A DNA stretch of 64,000 nucleotides from Viscum album (taxonomy: Eukaryota; Streptophyta; Magnoliopsida; Santalales; Viscaceae): contig OY728143.1 in NCBI GenBank assembly GCA_963277665.1, positions 232,801,591 to 232,865,590 on the forward strand. The letters are read 5' to 3'. The position numbers and the translations under genes were made by a program. This document shows, in pieces, positions 13,301-25,995 of the stretch; positions within the stretch are counted from its first letter, which is position 1, and the number at the start of each line of letters is the position of its first letter. The notes under the pieces were generated by a model. The model was not told where the DNA came from. It saw only the letters and a program-made list of their open reading frames with translations, and did no database searches.

Positions 13301-14802
13301 TGCTAAGGTAATTATTGCATCATCATTGTGTCATAAATAAATATAATTTTTTAATCTCTAAATATTATAAATAAAATACCATTATGTATGAAATTTCTAT
13401 TTATTTATAATGAATATTTATAGTATAATTTATCTTATGTATATACCTATATTAATAAGAGATTAGTTATTACACTTTAAATTTTATACATTTAACTATT
13501 CCTTAAATAAAATAATAATAAATTTCATAATGTAATAGATGTGGACCACAATGATCATATTTTATTTATAAGGATGGTTTTTGTCGAAATAATCTTATCC
13601 ATTATAATTAGGACATGTTTTAGGGTAACTATAATAACATTTTTACCTTTAATTATCGTATTTACTTTTAATCATGGGTAATAAAATTCAAAAATTACTA
13701 TTCACTAAAATATATTTTTATTTTATTGAACCAAATTTTGATTATTGGCGTCCAATATTTCTTTAAAATTTATGAAATTCAATTCCCAAAAGCAGTAAAA
13801 TTACATTTTATGCAAATTTTCAAATGTGCCTAGAAGGGGTGTAAAAGGCGTTAAAAAGTTCAATAAAATTTTATACATCAAATTTTATTATAAAATTACT
13901 CCAATGAATTAAATTTAAAATATATAGGTATTATATATCTATTTTTAATTCAAGTAAATTTAAATAAAATAAATAATTATTTAAATAAAATGTCGGTTTT
14001 AAACAATAACACATTGTTTGTCAGTATTCATCAAAAATTGTATGTTTTTAGAAAAATAACAAGAATTCAGTCCAAGATAATTATGATATTATGAATTCAA
14101 AAATGATATCTTTTTTACCATATTCAAAACATAGAAGTTTTATTAATTAATTTAAAATTAATTCCCAATGTCAAAACCAAACAGGGGGTTTTTAAAAGTA
14201 AAAACTATCAAAACATTGATATCTGTTTATGTCAAATATAAATGTGAAATTTCTTATAATGACATATAAAGTATGAAATTATAAAAATATATTATAATTA
14301 TACTCCTACACCATTAAAATGAATAATTTAACCCTATAAATTATTTCAATAAAAAGGTTTGTAAAAAAAATTTAGTATTTCCACTATTCATCAAAATATG
14401 AAATTTATCAGAACAGTACCAAAAATTTATCCATAATAAATTTTTATTTAACTCCTCTAGAGAAGAATTTAATTTAATAAAATAGAATATATAAAATTGT
14501 AAAATATTTGTTTTACAATAAGGTTTGCTATTAAAAGGTGGTAAAATTGTCTTTTTGATAAAAAACTTCTTTTAGTTGAAATTTTTTGATTTTTTCTTAT
14601 ATTATATATATGAAACACATAATATAGATTCTAAAATTATATAATGTATATAAAATTCCAAATTCAATTAATACTATTCATAACCGCTTTTCGAACGACT
14701 AGTTTGGTAAGTCGTGGTGCGCTGGAACATTTTGTTGTGTGTAGCGCCAGTTATTGAATTACTTTGAAGAGATAATGTACTATGAAATCATGGGGTGTTA
14801 CA
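10391..14802 (-). repeat. 3' LTR of element A
   Basis: The LTR starts with TGTAACACCCCGACCC and ends with GGGGTGTTACA, about 4.41 kb. It aligns along its length with the right LTR (17,185-30,488 minus the insertion) and with the C LTR at 47,152-51,361. Examples of shared blocks are 'gacctaccgatgcatcgagg' and 'ggtgtaaaaggcgtta'-type text. No convincing coding frame is present. The 61-77 residue open frames here do not persist in the other copies. Confidence 0.92.
11965..12385 (-). repeat. Three spaced GC-richer motifs in LTR A
   Basis: Units begin with GAGACGG at 11,965, 12,164 and 12,353, so spacing is 199 and 189 bp. Units 2 and 3 read GAGACGGTAAGTC followed by 'atacgtacacacg' or 'gtatgtacgcacg'. 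They stand out as GC-rich islands in very AT-rich LTR sequence. A role in transcription or RNA function is possible but unproven. Confidence 0.75.
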
Positions 14803-14818
14803 TTCTACCCACCTTCAA
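14803..14818 (-). other. Polypurine tract of element A
   Basis: On the minus strand this reads TTGAAGGTGGGTAGAA and abuts the 3' LTR start TGTAACACC. This is the expected site for plus-strand DNA priming and it sets the element orientation. Confidence 0.8.
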
Positions 14819-15404
14819 TAAATTTTTTCCTCTCAATTTGAAATTGTTCTTCGAAAATAAAATGTTAAAAATAAAAAAAAAATACATTTTTGGAAAACAA
14901 ATTTCGGAAATTGGGTTAATAAAATTTAGTCTTAATAAGAGGGATAGGGAAATGAAAAAGTCACGACCAAATTATGATATCGATTAAGAGAAGATTTCTG
15001 GAAATTAGAGACACATAATTGGATGAAAACGTAAATAATTATAGAGAGTTATTGAGGTATCAATCACAAACAATTGTAAAATTGAGGGCCTCAAAGCCAC
15101 CAATCTATGATTATTTAATGTATCCTCGGTTCAACATAATAAAATGTATTAGGATAACACATTTTGTGTTTTAAGATCCATTCCCCAAATTTTATGAATT
15201 AATTTATCCGTAGAGTAAGAGAAAAAAATATAATTGACAAGTAGTGTATAATACTTCAACTAATTCCTACCAGAAACTCATCTTTCACTCCAAAAGATAA
15301 TAAAATTCAATATTATATTGTTTATCCTAATATTATGAGGTTCAAAAATTAATGAATTTATAATTAATTTTTTAGACAATTTAAAAAAACTACATTATAC
15401 AAAC

Positions 15405-15540
15405 TAGGAAATCATGTAGGCCAGTGGTAGGTGATGCACCCTTGTCACCTTTTGGTTGTGGGTTCAAGTCTCGCAGACTTTCCGGGTGTGATGGGTTGTC
15501 ACCCGACCTCCGAGTTCTCATTTTTATTACAATAAAAAAA
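15405..15540 (+). mobile_element. tRNA-derived SINE in element A
   Basis: An A-box-like TAGGCCAGTGG lies at 15,417-15,427 and a B-box-like GGTTCAAGTCT at 15,461-15,471. Their starts are 44 bp apart, the usual A-to-B distance in a tRNA promoter. A short unrelated body and an A/T-rich tail ('acaataaaaaaa') follow. No cloverleaf with acceptor pairing or CCA is evident, so it is a SINE head and not a tRNA gene. A second copy in the same context lies at 51,920-52,045. Confidence 0.75.
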
Positions 15541-16299
15541 TAATATTACGAAATTATTTAACCTTAAGAACAGTATCCACTATTAAAATTAATCTATTCC
15601 AACCATTATACTAATCCAAAATACATTTTTCCAAAGTCAGAATCCAAAATTTATAAGGAATGTAAACCCATTGATGATCTTTTTTTCAACGTAATAACAT
15701 GTGAATACTTTCATAATGTTTTCTATGAAAACATGGTAACAACATAAATTACCATAAAAACATATTTATTACATTCTTGCACCCTTATTCCTTTTAGAAT
15801 ACTGGATATACTCCTTATATCCAAAAATTTTGTGAACTCCGACAATAATGGAATAATCAAATAATTAATTTGTTTCAAAGTAGTAAAGAATATCGAATAT
15901 CATTTATTGAAATCAATCATATCTTATTCCAAAATCACAACCTCAATATCAGAACCATATTAAGGTTTATCTATCATTCAACCATCTATTTTCCAGAATT
16001 ATTAACTTGTTATTTAGTCACTTTTCTTAGAACCATATAATCTCAAATCCATAATGAAATAGTACTTCCATAAAATCCTTATTCATTTCCCTAATTCATA
16101 TAACCAGTACATCGTTGATAAAACACTCAAATTAAATAATTCTTCACTAAAAAAATAAGAACACTAGTCAATCCTCTTCATCTGGGGTAGTATCAAAACT
16201 TGATTATTATCCAATAACATCATTTGGGGAATACTATGAATAATTGGATATTGATTCACGTAGTGTCCCAACTCCATGAAGATAAAGCACTGTACATTT

Positions 16300-17030
16300 G
16301 AATCCTTTTTCATAAACATGCAATCACGTACTTGGTGTCCTTTTTCTCCACAGTTATCACAAACTCACATTCCCTTCAAACATTTACCAAGGTGATTCTT
16401 TTCACAGTTACCTCATATGCAAAAATCCTTCTTTCCACTATTTCCTTAATCCATTATTCTCTCTACCATACTTTTCTTCTCTTTATTCCCTTAAAATACA
16501 TAGTAATCAGAGAATTATTTAATTATCTAATGGAAACATGATACTATTTCCTCATATAATGAGAATAGATGCAGACTATTTCTCTCCTAAATGTTGTCTT
16601 ATTCCATGAAAGATATGATCTTTCTTAATATTTGGATCAAGCGTATTTCTGGTGTTCTCCTTCATTATTCTCGGAGCCATTTCTAAGAAAAGGCATACAA
16701 TAGGTTAGTTTATGAATCACAATGCATAATTCCAAACTGGTAAAATGCCCAATCTAAATTGAAAATAATATACATATTATCTATAATCATAAAAACAATG
16801 TTTTCCATGAGGAAGTATTCACTGCTAAATCTTTCATATTCGCTTGTAAATAAAATTTTAATTATCTTATAAAATTCCCCTGGGAGTGTCATAACCAAGA
16901 GTGCAGCAAGACCCATTGTCATGTAAAAGGATACCTCAGGTCCAGCCTGAAACTCCTTGTTGGAGTTTTCCCTCCTAGGTACATCTATTCTAGAGCCTCC
17001 TCTACCTCGTCGTATCTAGATATGAAATTA
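16300..17030 (-). pseudogene. Gag relic with double zinc knuckle, element A
   Basis: Near the presumed N-terminus (minus, about 17,015-16,990) a basic RRGRGGSR run resembles gag starts of plant Ty3/gypsy elements. At about 16,420-16,380 the minus strand encodes CEKNHLGKC, the second half of a CxxCxxxHxxxC knuckle. It is followed, after a stop, at 16,361-16,317 by a complete CDNCGEKGHQVRDC, a clean CX2CX4HX4C nucleic-acid-binding knuckle. Frames between are broken by several stops, including TGA codons inside and after the first knuckle. In intact elements Gag packages RNA into virus-like particles. This copy cannot encode a full protein. No pol follows it. Confidence 0.75.
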
Positions 17031-17170
17031 TTTCTTGAAAAATACACAAAATATCTACATTAACAAAATTATAGAATGTTTTTATATACTAATCCTCAAT
17101 GTCTTTCTTAAGGTAATGTTCTCTAATCCGAGTTATTATAAATATAGTTTCCTAGGTTTGTAATAAACTT

Positions 17171-17182
17171 CCACTGATACCA
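17171..17182 (-). other. Primer-binding site of element A (initiator Met tRNA type)
   Basis: On the minus strand this reads TGGTATCAGTGG, two bases after the 5' LTR end. It matches the plant initiator-methionine tRNA primer site TGGTATCAGAGC except near its end. Confidence 0.85.
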
Positions 17183-18764
17183 ACTGTAATGCCCCGACCC
17201 CAGAAGCCCTGAGCTGGTGCATTATTTTAATACATTGGCATGATTACAAGGAACCATGTCCTGAAGGACTGATCAGTTTAATTGTTTTGGAAAATAGATT
17301 ACGTACATGAACTTTACCTTACACATTCAAACATAATCCAGAATATAAATAGTCCATTGAGAACATCATTATTCCCCTATCATAACCCAACATGTCAAAC
17401 ATAATACACTTCCTAGATTCCTGGGAAAACAAAACATAAGAATGGGGTGAGCTCAGATGCTCAGTAAGGGTAAATAATTTAGTAGAAGCTATAAAATTTT
17501 AAGGCAAAATGTGTAAATAAAAAACCAGCCTTTTAAACATAAACGTGAACATAATATGGGGAAAATAAATTATTCATTACAATACAATCATTCATATAGA
17601 TATTATACTAGTAAAATAATCACATTTAATAATTAATTTCATAACGACGGAATGCCTAATGTAGAAAATGATCACCGCATTGTCAATGCCTTGTTCCAAT
17701 ACTACAGATAAATTTTTTTTCAAGTCCTTGTGCCAAGACATTAGTTTGTCCCATGAGACATAATTATGCATCAAGGGGATATAGAAGGACCCACCTATCA
17801 CTTACTATGTCCACTGTATTCCTAATTTGAAAATGTTGAAACATAAAAAAAACATTTTTATTAAAACTAGAAAAGAACATGTCAAAACATAATCCATAAA
17901 CCATGAAGGGTATAAAAATAGAACATTCACAGTCAAACATATCATTACTCATTTGATACAACACGCAAGATTGTATTATAGTAAATCAACATTAATAAGG
18001 AATAATATCCAGTAATAAATGTTGATATATTTGAAAATGATCAGTAAAACTTTTTGAGATAAATATCTCTTTTAGTGAAATCATTTAAAAGTCACACATT
18101 TATGAAGGAAGTAATTTAAAAGATATTTTTTAATCAAAGTATCCCATACAACTTTTAATCTTTTGAAATTAATTAATATTTTAAAATAATCAGGTCCATA
18201 TAAATAAATCCATAAAATCATTTTAAAAATAGGTACATTAATGGGAATGATTTAGAAGAATATATATTTTAAACATTTAAAATGATGTTTTCTTTAACGA
18301 TTACCATAAAAGAATCATTTTGAAATTTATTTTTTGAAATATGGACATGGATAATAAATAGGTCCCAAAAAATACTTACACATAAACAATCTCGGATAAA
18401 AATGAGAATGAGGAATTAACCCTTACCATGAACATTCCTTTGGTCAAGGGTACATTTAACCTCCTATAGAATGACCATAGTATGTAATTAAATTATACCA
18501 GAACCATATTCATATTTATTATAATAGACATGATTTATTTATGACTTTATACTACCCATTTAATAATGACATCCATGTTAAATTAACATTTTGTGTATTT
18601 ATCACTTTCTCTTTCATACATGTTTTAACTTGTTATTCTTGATCTCATCATTTAGATCATATTTTTAATACATCTAGAATAAAAGACATTATTTTTATAT
18701 AATATATATTTAGATTATAAATATGTATAATTGGTAGATATGTGAAATGGAAAACACCGTTTTG

Positions 18765-19210
18765 GAGATGGTAGGTTGTTCATACAACTAAATGTTGTTT
18801 CTATTTACATATCTTATTAAACAAAAATAAGTGAATAAGATATTTGATTGTACATTCATACATATATATATATATATACATCTCTCTAGTAGAATTATTA
18901 TTTCATATGTTAAATAATTATTAATCATATTTATTTTTATAATTATCATTGAATGGTGAACCTGGAAATGAATCTCATCGCGTCATGGAGACGGTAAGTT
19001 TTACATACTCACGAATGGCGATATCAATTCCTTAATGATTAAAAAGAGTGGAATTGGATGGTATATTAATTTTTTAGGGAAATTATCATCTTATTTTATT
19101 TATTTATATACATATTACGCATCATTATATCAATCCAAATAACATAGTGTTGACTAACAATTTACACCACGCCGTGGAGATGGTAAGCCCTATGTACGCA
19201 CACATGGGCA
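18765..19210 (-). repeat. Three spaced GC-richer motifs in LTR B
   Basis: Units begin at 18,765 (GAGATGG), 18,988 (GAGACGGTAAG) and 19,177 (GAGATGGTAAG). Spacing is 223 and 189 bp. Homologous to the units of LTR A. Confidence 0.75.
18862..18878. repeat. (AT)n microsatellite
   Basis: Short AT dinucleotide run between motif units of LTR B. It accounts for part of the longer unit 1 to unit 2 spacing there. Confidence 0.75.
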
Positions 19211-20187
19211 CACTTTCATTCATAGGATGGATAGAATAATGAGTAAGGTTGTAAAATATTTATAATAAAGTCATATTATGTAGAAGGTACTGGAGTTTTT
19301 ATTTTGGTATGGAAATAAAAAGTATGAAGAACATGGAAGAACAAAAGATCTTTGAAAGCGGTGATAAAAAAATTATATATTCTTTCAGTGTTTTCTTTTG
19401 ATTAGAGCAAAAGGGCTTCTTATGAAAGATTTATGCTTAAGGAAAGGCATATACATTTATGTGAGGGAAGTTATGAGGACATTTGGAAGGGGTTTTCAAG
19501 CCAAATAGTTTTGGAGGTGTGATTTTGAGAGAAGGGGATGTACCCTTTTATAATAGAGGTGTGGGTCACTTTAGGAAAAGTTTGAAATATTATTTTATTT
19601 AAAAATAATTTTCGGTTTTTAAGGGCTTCGAATTGATTTATTTCGAATCTAATGTAGGGGTGGGTCTAAATACTCTCAACCAGTTTGTTTTATACATGTT
19701 TAGGTCACCATATTATCCCTATGTTTAATATTTAACTCTTAGTTAAATAGTTTTTCTTTTACCATGTACTGTTGTATTATTATAATAAATGGTTAATAAA
19801 CATACTATAAAAATACAAGAGAACCCCACGTGGTAATTTATTTATATATATAACCTTTTATAATCCATTTTACAAACATTATATTTTTAGAAATATTATA
19901 TCAATAAATAATATAGTATTGGTTTTAAAATTTTATTTTTGCCAATTTTGACACTATTTGGTATTTTGTTTTGGTTAATGTCATAACAACATTATCAAAT
20001 ATTAAAATTAATTAATCAACCCTAAAATGTCATATTAATTAAGAAAATTCATAGATGGCATCAAAATCTTTATTTTACAATTATTTTTATATTTATAATA
20101 TCAATTATTTTTATCGTTCATTGATAATGTAATAACTGCATCATCGTTGTGTAATAAATAAATTTAATTATTTAATCTATAAAATTT

Positions 20188-20192
20188 ATAAA
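20188..20192. repeat. Target-site duplication ATAAA, left copy of element D
   Basis: ATAAA precedes TGTCACGAACC at 20,193 and recurs at 29,045-29,049 directly after the right LTR. Confidence 0.93.
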
Positions 20193-23100
20193 TGTCACGA
20201 ACCAGTCCGAGTCGACCATGAACCGGTCACCCCGGATAGCTCGCGACAAGTCCCGAGAGGAATTCCAGATCCTCCAGGGATGGCGACAAGCACCAAGGGC
20301 ATCAATAGAGTACACAAGGGAACGATTTCGCACATATATGAAAAATAAAAAAAACAGCGGAAGGAAATGGATAGCCCAAAATACATGTATATAAAAATTG
20401 AACTGAAAATTATTTGTACAAGAAACTGAAATTAAAAAATAAGCCAACAACTCAACTGACCAAACCCGATAACCAAATAACTCCATGTGACCCCGCTGGC
20501 CCTTCTCCAAAAAAATGATCACATGTCGCCTAAGGTGATAGAACTCAAGATGAAACCTATACAAGGGATAAAAACAGAAGAAGACTATTGGCGTGAGTAT
20601 TAAAACTCATAAGGTTAACACGATATTCTATTCCCAATGCACATCCTTTAAAATAAAAGAAACACCAATTTCATGTTTTAATTACGTGATATCAAGGTAT
20701 GTTTTCCAAATGATGCCCCGAGCTATATAAATCAAATTACCAGAATAAAACGTGCATGTTTTATAAACAAGAATGCTAGTAACAATTTTCAAAGAGGTGC
20801 AACTTGAAAATGAAAATAGTTTTCAAGATGGTTGTTTTTAAAAATTTACACTTTTAAATAAATCACACACAATACTAAATTTACCAACCAATCACACTGT
20901 ATGCCAACGGTGAGTACATAATAGCCAATGAGCACAAGTCACGGGAACACCCCTAGGCACTAGTTAGTTGTGAGCCCTAGGTACCTCATATCTCAGTGAA
21001 AGTAACCATAATAAATATCCATTCTCATGAACACGATCCTCTAGTAGGGATCATACCCATAACCTAGTGTTCCCCCAACATCATCATAATCATAGTTTAG
21101 TTAGTGTTTTCATCATCAAACATGCTAGGTGAAACAGGTGCCAAACCCCACAGAATCACTAGCATACTAGTACACGTCTGCCCACCTAGAAACCAGGGAT
21201 TCCCTTTAGTGCTAAATAAAGTTACACATATTATCAAATACACATTTCAAATTAAAATTCCATTCCCAAACAATAAACAAAAAAACAACCCACAATCTTT
21301 CTTCCCATTTCATTCACGAATCAACAAACCACAAAATATTTTCGTAAAACAATTTCAAGGAGTGTATTGAGGCTTTGCACATAAAACTCATTCAAAAACA
21401 CTCTTTTAAGACCATAAACCCATTAATAACATAAAAACAAGATTTTGAAGCCTCAAGGCCAATTAATAAATCAATTTCAAGGACCATAAAATGGCCCCAA
21501 AAAATAGAACAGAAAATACTCATGGATTCCATTTGTTTAAAGAAAATTCCAAATGTGCCATTAAGCCTTTCCCAAAAAAACATTTGAAATATTTATTCAT
21601 ATCAATTTTATTAAGGAGGTGTATAAACACCATTTATATCAGACAAAAAAATTTATAAATCCATAAAATACTCAGGTTTCATAATCAAAACACAACAATT
21701 TTCATAAGGATGTGAAACAGACCATTTTCCGACAACTGGGGCCAAAACATGTTGTAAACCAAAACCCATTTTTTTTTTAAAAATAAAAAATGTAAAGAAA
21801 TATAAGGACCAAAAAATTCAATTTATAATTCTTCCAATTCATTTATAAATACAAACAAATAATTTTTAAATAACACATCACACTTAAAATCCATCCGGGC
21901 AATTTACCGAACTCATGACATGCCCTTTTTAAAAAAAATAATTTATTTTAAGATCTTAAAAAGGAATAAAACAGAAATTTCATGCCATATTTCATTAAAT
22001 CTACTTTAAAATTTTTAAAATATCATAAACCAGCTTCTAAACCTCACAAAAATAGTTTCCAAATATAGCGGACCATTTAAACAAAGACTTGGTGTGCACT
22101 TTTATGACAAAACAACAGTACCTTTAACAAAACAGGGCATAAACAACCATTTTTTACACCAAGAAAACTATCCAATGGATTAACAACAATAATAAACATA
22201 TATATCAGGTGTTAAAAATAATAAAATGAGGAAACTTAAATAATAATTTCATGTGCAAGGGGTATCCTACCTCAAATCCTTAGCGTAATTGAAACACACA
22301 CCTGAAATCACCCGCTGCGGGTTTATAAACCCTAAAATTATAAAGACCAGACCTAAATGAACATAAAAACCATAAAAAACATGATATAAAAAAACCCTAG
22401 GTCGATCATGACTAGTTTACAATATAAAACCAGTAAATAATGAAAGGAGGGGGAAGTGGAAGAAGAAAGGAGAAGGAATCTCACATTTCAACATAGAAAA
22501 CTCTCCGTCTTCCATTAGATCGGAAACCCTAGAGAGAAGGTAATGGCATTAAAATTCTTGGAGAGACACATAAGGTTGGGAAGAACCATGGAACTATGAT
22601 TGGTGGCCAAAATAGTATGAATTGATTGATTTATGAATGAGACAATTTACTTTCCCAGTTCTGGACGATTTGAGGGGCGTTGACAATGTTTCCCCCCTAC
22701 GCGACTATTCTGAGCTCCAAAGTGGTAAAAACGATATTGGGGGTGCGGATAGGGATAATGTTTTAGGTTTGGAGGTGTAATCACCGAAAACTATTAAAAT
22801 ATGAAAAATATATAAAAGAAACATATTATTTTTTTAAAACTGGAAATGGGCCCATGGGCTGGCCCAATACCAAAATAATTAACCCAAATTCACCATGATC
22901 ATGAATTCTTATATGTTCCAAAAGGATATGGAAGTTTTAATATTTCAGTATAGAAAATTTTCAAAGTGGAATGGATGAAAAAAATATGAAAAAAATGGAT
23001 TTATAAAAGAAAACAATTTGGGTTTTAAAATTGGATTTGGGCTCACGGTTGCCCCAAATCTTGAAGTAACCACCCTCTCTCCAAAACTCATAAACAAGCA

Positions 23101-23238
23101 ATGGGGAACCCAAATTAGGGTTATTAAACATATATGCAACTTCAAAACTCAAAATTCATCTCAAAAAATACCCTTGAAAATCATCGGGATTTCCAATGGA
23201 CCAGATCGAAATAATGACATGAAAAACCAGGTGTGACA
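20193..23238 (-). repeat. 3' LTR of element D
   Basis: This is paired base-for-base in outline with 25,996-29,044. Its open frames (for example 20,172-20,564 minus) overrun the LTR boundary or are disrupted in the partner LTR, so they are not treated as genes. Confidence 0.93.
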
Positions 23239-23253
23239 ATTCTCCCCACCATT
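23239..23253 (-). other. Polypurine tract of element D
   Basis: On the minus strand this reads AATGGTGGGGAGAAT, immediately upstream of the 3' LTR start TGTCACACC. Confidence 0.85.
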
Positions 23254-25980
23254 AAAGCTTTCCGCCCCCGGAAAGTCATAACACTTTCCAGGTGAAAAAT
23301 AAGAAACTAAGTGTTATTTATCAATATGTTCTAGAATCCTAATCCAATGATACTACCTTAACCATTAATGGAACTTAATCTTCTTACCTCAACAAAAAAA
23401 CAACTTTTAACCACTTCTTGAGAATCAACTGAAAGATCGAGTCACTACCTCCACAACAAAACCAAGAACCCAGTTGTTGGGCCTTCTGCCAATGAACCCA
23501 ACCATCACCCAAACCAAAGAGAACTCACTAAAACTGAAGATTCTAGTTGATTGAAGAATGGACTCCCCACCATTAGGAAACAAATAGAACTAGATAAGTT
23601 CTTATGGGGAAAAATCAAAGAAACCTGTGGTGGGTCTCCCATCCATTAGAACCCAACTTGCGACGAACAAACAAGATTTCAATATTAAATAGAATTAGGA
23701 ATAAATTGAGAAATTCCACCAAAAAATCCCATAACAACATACCAACCCAAGTTAATAGGGTTACAACATGAAAATCTAAACCACCCACTCCCGAGCGGAG
23801 GGGACAAGAACTTGGCCAACACTTTTGGCACTGATCTGGCCCCCCACCACTCGGGGAGGGGAGGGAAAGGGACCCAATAGTTTGGCCACTGATACCAAAA
23901 AAATAAACCAAGTAACTACCCAAAACTCTCCACCTATGAATAGGTAATACCAAAACTGCACCTGATTAACATATGTGGTCCACACAGGGACATTAATCAG
24001 AATCCCACATCCCTGAAGGCATAACCGTTGACACTATGTGAGGGTTAAGTCCACCACACTTGTTGCGAAAAAAATGAAATTCACAAAAACGATGAACCAA
24101 AATATAGACATAGAAACTACCATACCAAAATGGTGGAGTCAGGAGCCTGGTCAGGATTCCCACACCTCAGGAGATTTTCTGACTGCGTGAAATGCTTCAC
24201 TCTGAGGCATATGACTAGAGCCCTGATTCTTGAAGCATTGGTTGCACCAGAGTCTGGGTTCTACGGATTACACCGATCAAAAAAAACACACATGCTCAAC
24301 AAAATACCTTCATCTAAATAGGAACTCATATATTCATTTCAGAATTCTGTCTCACTCCGAACGAGGGGCAGAATGGACAATGAATACGAAGAAACACATC
24401 AACATCACTGAACACAACTGTTGTGTCCAAAAGAATTATCACGACCTGGAAGCACTTTTAACCGATCCAAAACAGGTATCTATCCCGACAAACAGATTGA
24501 GGCATCATAAAAAGTGGTGTATTTAACATTTCAAATGAATCCTTAGGTTGATCATCAAGAAATATTTCCAATGGTGAACTATGCATGCCCACATCACAAC
24601 ATCAAACACATCTTTAGAAACCCAATGAACATTACTCCAAAACTGAGCCACCAACAAGATCTCATCTCATGATACAACAAGAGTATGACTTCTAGATCAC
24701 AAGGAATCTTACATAATAAACAAATCTTCTAATACATAGAAAAATCGAGCCACATAACCATTGGTTGAAAAAAAGGCCACAATTTTTCAACTCAAAACAC
24801 TTTTGAAAAACAAACTAATTTTGTTGGCTTCCACATTTACCAATGGTGTTTCATCAAGTCTCACCCACATGCACATTTCCATGCCACCCTAGGCACCCAA
24901 CCACCATGCCATATATTCCATCCTTCCAGATATGAATAATACCATGCATGTGAGCACCCATTAAAACACCAAAGGCTAAAACAAAACAACACCATTCAAA
25001 AAAATAATGTACCTTCAAAAGGAACACCAACCACCAAGTCAAAACCCCTTTTCATATTTCACAAAAATAAACCACAATTCAATAAGAATCATTTTCTTAA
25101 AAACCTACGCCTTTTTATTTTTAACAAATTTTAAAATAACCAAGCCCCTCCAAACAACCCCTTCCCATTTTTTTCAAAATTCAGCAAGGTATGTTTTCAT
25201 AATCCAAGGTCCATTAAGACCAATACCCTTTCTAGGAAAACACCAACCGATCAAAACCAATTTCCAAAACTAATTTATCTGATTCAAAAACTTTTAGACT
25301 TCCCAAAATACCCTATTTAAAACAATGATTTAGAATCACCTTAAAATGATTCACAATTTCAAAAAAATTTATTCCAACAAACCACAAGTTTAGATTATGG
25401 ATAATCCAATCCTGTTATATCATTTCCACTTCCCTCCAATTTTGTTTTCCCAAAACCAGAACTTTCCGAAACAATTACTATATTTAATATTTGAAAACCC
25501 CCCTTTTCACTTTTCAAAATCCATTCCTTCTTTTAAAACCAATTTCCACAATTCATTAAAAAGGATTTTCAAAACAAAAAAACGGAATTCAAGAATGGAT
25601 CAAGACACCCCAAAAAGGGAAGTAGTGTCGGTGGGTGACTTGACCATATGGTTAGCGGCCATATGTCAAACACAACCCCAATACAGAGAGACTTATTAGG
25701 ACCATTCCCCAGCTCTACATGGCTTTCCAGGCTCTGTGAGCTCATGGAGGCCCTTAGTCAGACTCCCCTTGTCATATCCCAACACCAAACAATCAAAAAA
25801 GAACAAAGGGCACTAATAAAACTGGACTTCCCATGGAAACCTGAGGATTAGAACGAGAAAGAGTTCGCGATGCTATTCTTGAAATTACCCCTCAAGTACC
25901 AAAAATCATACTCCATCTACCTTTACATCCCCAAAATAACAAGGTTTCTCTAAAAAGAAAGGTCTGCTAAGAGCCGACCT
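23254..25980 (-). mobile_element. Interior of element D, no recognised coding
   Basis: Both strands were read for gag knuckles, protease DSG, reverse transcriptase DD, integrase and RNase H blocks and none was seen. Open frames are short (up to about 112 residues) and look like chance. The interior is less AT-rich than the surrounding LTRs, especially 23,780-24,260, and contains the G-run motif described separately. The 400 bp next to the primer-binding site look like an untranslated leader. Confidence 0.65.
23853..23871 (+). other. G-quadruplex-like motif
   Basis: Four G runs (GGGG, GGGG, GGG, GGG) separated by single A, single A and AAA fit the common G3+N1-7 rule. It lies in the D interior about 0.6 kb from the 3' LTR, on the strand opposite to the element transcript. 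Confidence 0.7.
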
Positions 25981-25992
25981 CCTCTAATACCA
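25981..25992 (-). other. Primer-binding site of element D (initiator Met tRNA type)
   Basis: On the minus strand this reads TGGTATTAGAGG, three bases after the 5' LTR end. It differs from TGGTATCAGAGC at two positions. Confidence 0.87.
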
Positions 25993-25995
25993 TTT

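Larger units (their letters stand above)
14803..17184 (-). mobile_element. Interior of element A (2.38 kb), gag relic plus non-coding
   Basis: From right to left, in element order, this holds the primer-binding site, an AT-rich leader, a decayed gag region, then about 1.5 kb with no recognised coding apart from the SINE. No DSG protease motif, DD reverse-transcriptase motif or D(35)E integrase motif was found on the minus strand. The same interior, including the SINE, recurs at 51,362-52,414 in element C, so the short interior is a family trait and not a private deletion of this copy. Confidence 0.8.

Noticed and set aside
15417..15540. Possible tRNA gene
   Set aside because: A and B boxes are present at tRNA spacing, but no acceptor-stem pairing or coherent anticodon arm is visible, and a SINE-like tail follows.
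20172..20564. 130-residue minus-strand open frame
   Set aside because: It crosses the end of the D LTR into the target site, and the equivalent place in the other D LTR (25,998-26,240) is open only in part. It is LTR sequence and not a gene.
23615..23985. Two overlapping minus-strand frames (112 and 69 residues) in the D interior
   Set aside because: They are Gly, Pro and Trp-rich shadows of a GC-richer patch with no gag or pol motif.
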